Origin: Pseudonocardia sp.
GTDB lineage: Bacteria; Actinomycetota; Actinomycetes; Mycobacteriales; Pseudonocardiaceae
Direction: 5' to 3'
DNA: 64,000 nucleotides
Assembly: GCF_029263155.1 (NCBI RefSeq)
Contig: NZ_JAJCYB010000035.1
Span: 1 to 64,000, forward strand
How positions within the stretch are numbered: position 1 is the first letter of the stretch; every line of letters begins with the position of its first letter. Below the pieces are notes generated by a model, which saw only the letters and a list, made by a program, of their open reading frames with translations, ran no database searches and was not told the origin of the DNA. Of the stretch, positions 58,619-64,000 are shown piece by piece. A program made the translations under genes and the position numbers.

Positions 58619-61588
58619 GTGCTTCCCGATCACGACGCGGCCGACCTCCACCGCGATCTCTCCCGCGCACTGCGCGGTCCGGTCCGGTTCGACGCGGCGC
58701 ACCGCGCGATGTACTCCGCCGACGCCTCGAACTACCGGCGCGTGCCGATCGGCGTGGTCACGCCGGTCGACACCGACGACGTCGAGGCCGCGATCTCGGT
58801 GTGCTCCATCTACGGGGTGCCGGTGCTGCCGCGCGGCGCGGGCACCTCGATCGCGGGGCAGGCCGTCAACACCGCGGTGGTGCTCGACTTCGCCACCCAT
58901 CTGAACGCGATCGAGTCGATCGATCCCGACGCGCGGACCGCGCGGGTGCAGCCGGGGGTGGTGCTCGACCGGCTCCGCGACGCCGCCCGCCCGCACGGGC
59001 TGACGTTCGGGCCGGACCCGTCGACGCACAACCGCTGCACGCTCGGCGGGATGATCGGCAACAACGCGTGCGGCTCGCACTCCGTGGCCTGGGGCAAGAC
59101 GGTCGACAACGTGCATGCGCTCGACGTGCTGACCTACCGCGGGCAGCGGCTGGAGGTCGGTCGCGGGACCGCCGGGCCGGGGATCCCCGCGGAGCTGCGC
59201 GCGCTCGGCGACCGGCTCGGCGAGCAGGTCCGCACCTCGTTCCCGGACCTCACCCGCCGGGTCTCGGGCTACAACCTCGACCAGCTGCTGCCGGAGAACG
59301 GGTTCGACCTCGCCAAGGCACTGGTCGGCACCGAGGGCACCTGCGCCACGGTGCTCGGGGCCACCGTGCGGCTCGTGGAGTCGCCCGCGGCCCGCGCGCT
59401 CGCCGTGCTCGGGTTCCCCGACGCGTATGTCGCGGCCGACCACGTCGTGCCCGTCCGCGAGCTGTCCCCGCTCACCATCGAGGGCATGGACGCCGGGCTG
59501 ATCGCGGCGCTGCGCGCGGCCAACCCGCTGGAGACCGCGTCGCGTGCGTTGCCCGATGGCGCGGGCTGGCTCTACGTGGAGACCGGCGGCGCCACGCGGG
59601 CCGAGGCGGAGGCGGCCGCACAGGCCGTCGTCGCCGCGATGAAGCCGTACGGGGCGACGAGCGTGGTGGTCAGCGACCCGGCGGCGATGAAGGCGCTGTG
59701 GCGGATCCGCGAGGACGGCGCCGGCATCGTCACCCGCTCGCCCGACGGCGGCGAGGCCTGGCCCGGCTGGGAGGACGCCGCCGTGCCGCCGGAGCGGTTC
59801 GGCTCCTACCTGCGCGAGTTCGACGCCCTGCTGGCCCGGCACGACCGCCGCGGCGCGTACTACGGCCACTTCGGCGACGGCTGCCTGCACATCCGCATCG
59901 ACTTCGACCTGCTCACCGAGGCCGGCATCGCGAACTTCCGCACCTTCATGGAGGACGCGGCCGACCTGGCCGTGGCGCACGGCGGATCGCTGTCGGGCGA
60001 GCACGGTGACGGCACCGCCCGGGCCGAACTGCTGCCCCGGATGTACCCACCGGAGATCATCGCCGGGTTCGCGGACTTCAAGCGCGTCTGGGACCCCGAC
60101 GACCGGATGAACCCCGGCATGGTGGTGCGGCCGAAGCGGATGGACGAGGACCTGCGGATCTTCGTCGGCATGCCCACGATCGCCGACGCCCCGATGCTCG
60201 CGTTCGGACACGACCGGGGCTCGTTCACCCGGGCCACGCGCCGGTGCCTGGGCGTGGGCAAGTGCGTCACCGAGTCGGGCGGGGTGATGTGCCCCAGCTA
60301 CCGGGCCACCGGGGAGGAGATGCACTCCACACGCGGGCGAGCACGGCTGCTGTTCGAGATGGCCAACGGGGAGGTGATCACCGGCGGCTGGGACTCCTCC
60401 GAGGTGGACGAGGCGCTGGACCTGTGCCTGTCCTGCAAGGGCTGCAAGCGCGACTGCCCGGTGGGTGTCGACATGGCGGCCTACAAGACCGAGTTCCTGG
60501 CGCAGCGCTACCAGGGCAAGGTGCGCCCGGCGTCGCACTACTCCATGGGCAACCTGCCCCGGTGGCTGCGGCTGGTCGGCAGGCTCCCGGCACGGGTGGT
60601 CGACGTTCTCAACGCCGCGGCGCGCAGCCCGCTCGGCGCGCTGGCCAAGCGGGCGGGCGGCATCACCCCGGAGCGGGCGATCCCGCCGATCGCCCGCATG
60701 GCCTACACCCGCACCACCCCCCGCCCCGGGGCCGCGGTGGGTCTGGGATCGCGGCTGCGGGCCCGTCTCGGTCACAGCAGGAGGGCTCTCCTCCGATCGG
60801 ACCGGAGCACGGCCACCCCGCGGCGACCGGCGGGAACCCGGGGGCGGGTGCTGCTGTGGCCCGACACGTTCACCAACCACTTCGATCCCGGCGTCGCGTC
60901 CGACGCCGTGGCCGTGCTCACCGCACTCGGGTACTCCGTCGAGCTGCCGCCGCGGGAGGTCTGCTGCGGCCTGACCTGGACCTCCACGGGCCAGGTCGAC
61001 GCCGCGCGCCGGGTGCTCAAGCGCAGCCTGCGCACGGTGGCGCCGTGGCTGGCCGAGGGGGTGCCGGTGGTCGGCCTGGAACCGTCGTGCACCGCGGCGC
61101 TGCGGGCCGACGGGCCGGAGCTGCTGCCCGGCGAGCCGCTCGCCGCGGCGCTGGCCACCGGCGTGCGCACGTTCGCGGAGGTGCTGGCCGATCACACCGA
61201 CGAGCTCGCGGCCGCGGTGAGCGGCCCGCGGCAGAAGGCGCTCGTGCAGGTCCACTGCCACCAGCACGCCGAGCTCGGCACCGAGGACGACCGTGCGGTG
61301 ATGGCCGCGATCGGGGTCGACGCCGAGGTGCTCGACTCCGGCTGCTGCGGCCTCGCCGGCAACTTCGGGTTCGAGAAGGGGCACTACGAGGTGTCGATGG
61401 CGTGCGCGGAGCGGGTGCTGCTGCCGGCCGTGCGCGCCGCGGAGGCCGACGTCGAGGTGCTGGCCGACGGCTTCAGCTGCCGTACCCAGCTCCGCCAGGC
61501 CGGCACCCGGGAACCGGTCCACCTGGCCCAGCTCGCCGCCCGCGCGATGTTCCGCGATACGGAAGGGATTGGTCGCCAAACGAAATAG
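58619..61588 (+). CDS. FAD-binding (GlcD-type) and Fe-S/CCG-domain oxidoreductase, D-2-hydroxyacid dehydrogenase-like
   Basis: VLPRGAGTSIAGQAVNTAVVLDFATHLN; GGMIGNNACGSHSVAWGKT; CLSCKGCKRDCPVGVDMA; VEVCCGLTWTSTGQ. Confidence 0.9.
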   Translation: MLPDHDAADLHRDLSRALRGPVRFDAAHRAMYSADASNYRRVPIGVVTPVDTDDVEAAISVCSIYGVPVLPRGAGTSIAGQAVNTAVVLDFATHLNAIESIDPDARTARVQPGVVLDRLRDAARPHGLTFGPDPSTHNRCTLGGMIGNNACGSHSVAWGKTVDNVHALDVLTYRGQRLEVGRGTAGPGIPAELRALGDRLGEQVRTSFPDLTRRVSGYNLDQLLPENGFDLAKALVGTEGTCATVLGATVRLVESPAARALAVLGFPDAYVAADHVVPVRELSPLTIEGMDAGLIAALRAANPLETASRALPDGAGWLYVETGGATRAEAEAAAQAVVAAMKPYGATSVVVSDPAAMKALWRIREDGAGIVTRSPDGGEAWPGWEDAAVPPERFGSYLREFDALLARHDRRGAYYGHFGDGCLHIRIDFDLLTEAGIANFRTFMEDAADLAVAHGGSLSGEHGDGTARAELLPRMYPPEIIAGFADFKRVWDPDDRMNPGMVVRPKRMDEDLRIFVGMPTIADAPMLAFGHDRGSFTRATRRCLGVGKCVTESGGVMCPSYRATGEEMHSTRGRARLLFEMANGEVITGGWDSSEVDEALDLCLSCKGCKRDCPVGVDMAAYKTEFLAQRYQGKVRPASHYSMGNLPRWLRLVGRLPARVVDVLNAAARSPLGALAKRAGGITPERAIPPIARMAYTRTTPRPGAAVGLGSRLRARLGHSRRALLRSDRSTATPRRPAGTRGRVLLWPDTFTNHFDPGVASDAVAVLTALGYSVELPPREVCCGLTWTSTGQVDAARRVLKRSLRTVAPWLAEGVPVVGLEPSCTAALRADGPELLPGEPLAAALATGVRTFAEVLADHTDELAAAVSGPRQKALVQVHCHQHAELGTEDDRAVMAAIGVDAEVLDSGCCGLAGNFGFEKGHYEVSMACAERVLLPAVRAAEADVEVLADGFSCRTQLRQAGTREPVHLAQLAARAMFRDTEGIGRQTK
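60770..60830. repeat. 61-bp repeat family C, copy 2, inside the FAD/Fe-S CDS
   Basis: GGTCACAGCAGGAGGGCTCTCCTCCGATCGGACCGGAGCACGGCCACCCCGCGGCGACCGG; 50/61 identical to 17884-17944 by hand count. Confidence 0.82.
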
Positions 61589-61638
61589 ACCGTGCCCCAC
61601 GAGTTGCCGGGGCCACGTCCGGGTGTGACTCTCCGTCC

Positions 61639-61660
61639 GTGACCGGATCGGGCCGGTCAC
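61639..61660. promoter_or_regulatory. GTGACCGG-N6-CCGGTCAC inverted repeat upstream of lactate permease
   Basis: Perfect 8-bp arms ending 18 nt before the GTG start. Confidence 0.5.
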
Positions 61661-61678
61661 TCATCGGGGGGTGACGTC

Positions 61679-63463
61679 GTGGACAATCTCGGTCTGCTGA
61701 GCCTGGCGGCTCTGGCGCCGATCCTGGTCGTGGCGGTGCTGCTGGTCGGGCTGCGCTGGCCCGCCACGTACGCGATGCCGGTCGGGTTCGCCGCGGCGGT
61801 GGTCGTCGGGGCACTGGTGTGGGGCATGGACGCCGCGGTGCTCGCCGCGGCGAGCGTCGAGGGCCTGATCATCGCGCTCGGCCTGCTCTACATCATCTTC
61901 GGAGCCCTGCTGCTGCTGCAGACGCTGACGGCGAGCGGGGCGCTGGCGACGATCCGCGCCGGCTTCACCACGGTCAGTGCGGACCGGCGGGTCCAGGCGA
62001 TCATCATCGGCTGGCTGTTCGGGTCGTTCATCGAGGGCGCGTCCGGGTTCGGCACCCCCGCCGCCGTCGTCGCGCCGCTGCTGCTCGCGCTGGGCTTCCC
62101 GGCGATGGCGGCGGTGATGGTCGGCCTGATCATTCAGAGCACGCCCGTCAGTTTCGGCGCGGCGGGCACGCCGGTGCTCACCGGCCTGGGTCAGGGACTG
62201 GCCGGTGACCCGGCGGTCGAGGCGCGGGTGGCCGTCCTCGGGCTGGACATGCCCGCCTACCTGCAGGTGCTGGGCCTGCAGGTGGCGACGATGCACGCGA
62301 TCGTCGGCACGCTCATCCCGCTGTTCCTGGTCTGCATGCTCACGGGCTTCTTCGGCGGCAGGTTCGTCGACGGTCTGCGGGTCTGGCCGTTCGCGATCTA
62401 CGCCGCACTGGCGATGACGATCCCGTCGGTGACGGTCGCGGCACTGCTGGGCCCGGAGTTCCCGTCGCTGCTCGGTGGCCTGATCGGGCTGGCGCTGGTC
62501 ATGTTCACCTCCAGCCGCGGCTTCCTCATGCCCGCGCAGACCTGGGACTTCCCGCCGCGCGAGCGCTGGGTCGACCGCTGGACGGGCACCCTGGAACCGG
62601 ACACGTCGACCGTGGCGGGCACCCGCATGAACATCTGGCTGGCCTGGTCGCCCTACGTCGTGGTCGCCGTGCTGCTCGTGCTCAGCCGTACCGTCACCCC
62701 GGTCACCGACTTCCTCACCGGCATCACGATCGACTTCGACGAGATCTTCGGGACCGGCATCTCGGAGTCGCTGCAGCCGGTGTACCTGCCGGGATTCGTC
62801 TTCGTCGTGGCCTGCCTGGCCACCTACGCGCTGCACCGGATGCGCCCGGCCCAGATCGCGGAGTCGTGGAAGGTCGCGGGCAGCCAGCTCGCCGGGGCCG
62901 CGGTGGCGCTGCTGTTCGCGCTGCCGCTGGTCCGGATCCTGATCAACTCGGGTCCCGAGTACAACAGCACCGGCCTGTCGAGCATGCCGATCACGCTGGC
63001 CGAGGGCGCTTCGGTGCTGACCGGCTCGGCGTGGCCGCTGCTCGCGCCATGGATCGGCGCGCTGGGCGCGTTCATCGCGGGCAGCAACACCGTGTCCAAC
63101 CTGACGTTCTCGCTGTTCCAGTTCGCGACGGCGGAGAACATCGGCGCGGTCCCGGAGACCGTCGTGGCCACCCAGGCGGTCGGCGGCGCGGCCGGCAACA
63201 TGGTCACGGTGCACAACGTCGTGGCCGCGTCGGCGACGGTCGGTCTGCTGGGGCGCGAGGGCGACCTGATCCGCAAGACCATCATCCCGACGACGTACTA
63301 CTGCCTGTTCGCCGGAGGGCTGTCGTTCGTGTTCATCAACGGCGTGGGGCTCAACGCGGGTACCGGACTGCTGGTGGCGCTCGCGGCGGTGCTGGCGGCG
63401 GTCGTCGTGCGCATCGCCCGCCAGCAACCGTCGGAGCGGCTGACCGAGAACGTGCAGCGGTAG
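61679..63463 (+). CDS. lctP: L-lactate permease (LctP family)
   Basis: IIGWLFGSFIEGASGFGTPAAVVAPLLLALGFPAMAAVMVGLIIQSTPVSFGAAGTP. Confidence 0.94.
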   Translation: MDNLGLLSLAALAPILVVAVLLVGLRWPATYAMPVGFAAAVVVGALVWGMDAAVLAAASVEGLIIALGLLYIIFGALLLLQTLTASGALATIRAGFTTVSADRRVQAIIIGWLFGSFIEGASGFGTPAAVVAPLLLALGFPAMAAVMVGLIIQSTPVSFGAAGTPVLTGLGQGLAGDPAVEARVAVLGLDMPAYLQVLGLQVATMHAIVGTLIPLFLVCMLTGFFGGRFVDGLRVWPFAIYAALAMTIPSVTVAALLGPEFPSLLGGLIGLALVMFTSSRGFLMPAQTWDFPPRERWVDRWTGTLEPDTSTVAGTRMNIWLAWSPYVVVAVLLVLSRTVTPVTDFLTGITIDFDEIFGTGISESLQPVYLPGFVFVVACLATYALHRMRPAQIAESWKVAGSQLAGAAVALLFALPLVRILINSGPEYNSTGLSSMPITLAEGASVLTGSAWPLLAPWIGALGAFIAGSNTVSNLTFSLFQFATAENIGAVPETVVATQAVGGAAGNMVTVHNVVAASATVGLLGREGDLIRKTIIPTTYYCLFAGGLSFVFINGVGLNAGTGLLVALAAVLAAVVVRIARQQPSERLTENVQR

Positions 63464-63510
63464 TCCGGCACGGCGGCAGACGGGCCGCCGCTGTGATCGA
63501 CGACATCGCG

Positions 63511-63547
63511 GCGGTCCGGCGCGCGGGATACCGGGTACCCGGACCGC
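63511..63547 (+). promoter_or_regulatory. GCGGTCCGG-N19-CCGGACCGC inverted repeat abutting the aldo/keto reductase start
   Basis: Perfect 9-bp arms; nested palindrome CCGGGTACCCGG. Confidence 0.5.
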
Positions 63548-64000
63548 ATGACTCAGGTACCGCACATCCGGCTGAACAGCGGCGTCGAGATCCCCCAGTT
63601 CGGGTTCGGCGTGTTCCAGATCGATCCGGCCGACGTGGGCCCGGCACTGGGCACCGCGTTCGAGGCCGGCTACCGCCACGTCGACACCGCGCAGATGTAC
63701 CGCAACGAGGCCGAGGTCGGGCAGGCGATCGTCGACTCCGGCCTGCGTCGCGACGAGATCTTCGTGACCACCAAGCTCGACAACGACCGCCACGGCCACG
63801 ACGAGGCCGTCACCGCGCTCGGGGAGAGCCTGGACCGCCTGCGCCTCGACCACGTCGACCTGTTCCTCGTGCACTGGCCGCGGCCGGCGCACGACCGGTA
63901 CGTGGAGACGTGGAAGGGTTTCGAGAAGCTCGCCGCCGACGGCCGCGCGCGCACGATCGGCGTCTCCAACTTCCAGATCCCGCACCTGGAGCGGTTGGCC
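63548..64000 (+). CDS. Aldo/keto reductase (truncated by window end; absent from ORF track)
   Basis: IRLNSGVEIPQFGFGVFQIDPADVGPALGTAFEAGYRHVDTAQMYRNEAEVGQAI. Confidence 0.93.
   Translation, partial: MTQVPHIRLNSGVEIPQFGFGVFQIDPADVGPALGTAFEAGYRHVDTAQMYRNEAEVGQAIVDSGLRRDEIFVTTKLDNDRHGHDEAVTALGESLDRLRLDHVDLFLVHWPRPAHDRYVETWKGFEKLAADGRARTIGVSNFQIPHLERLA

Noticed and set aside
58307-61660. 1117-aa minus-strand ORF opposite the FAD/Fe-S dehydrogenase
   Set aside because: Third-position GC shadow ORF; low-complexity R/G/A/H-rich translation with no domains, and the opposite strand has clear motifs.
61661-63985. 774-aa minus-strand ORF opposite lactate permease
   Set aside because: Shadow ORF of a GC-rich membrane protein gene; no recognisable family.

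Overview
High-GC actinobacterial chromosome segment, Pseudonocardiaceae-like by feel (not tested by search). Most of the window is a housekeeping block whose gene order resembles M. tuberculosis Rv0489-Rv0548 (recalled from memory): gpmA-senX3-regX3, ppx, proC, HTH/bS22, epimerase, acyltransferase, SerB-like HAD, BldN-like sigma, glutaredoxin, rex-hemACDB, hemL, ccdA-resB-ccsB, ParA-like ATPase, bldC, menA-menE-menB. The ends are accessory metabolic genes: CoA transferase and regulators on the left; transhydrogenase, aldehyde dehydrogenase, FAD/Fe-S dehydrogenase and lactate permease on the right. The most interesting signals are: (1) a 56-bp palindromic repeat in three equal-length copies, two of them in opposite orientation around an AbiEi/DUF559 nuclease-like gene inserted between regX3 and ppx; (2) two other dispersed palindrome families, each with a copy inside a conserved CDS in frame (menE and the FAD/Fe-S dehydrogenase); (3) a Ser/Thr kinase whose extracellular domain is an ungapped 507-bp duplicate of the adjacent fasciclin lipoprotein, in a block bounded by two inverted signal peptidase I paralogs; (4) a candidate Rex operator at the rex-hem promoter and several palindromic candidate operators. 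Start codons are inferred by eye; no database searches were run.
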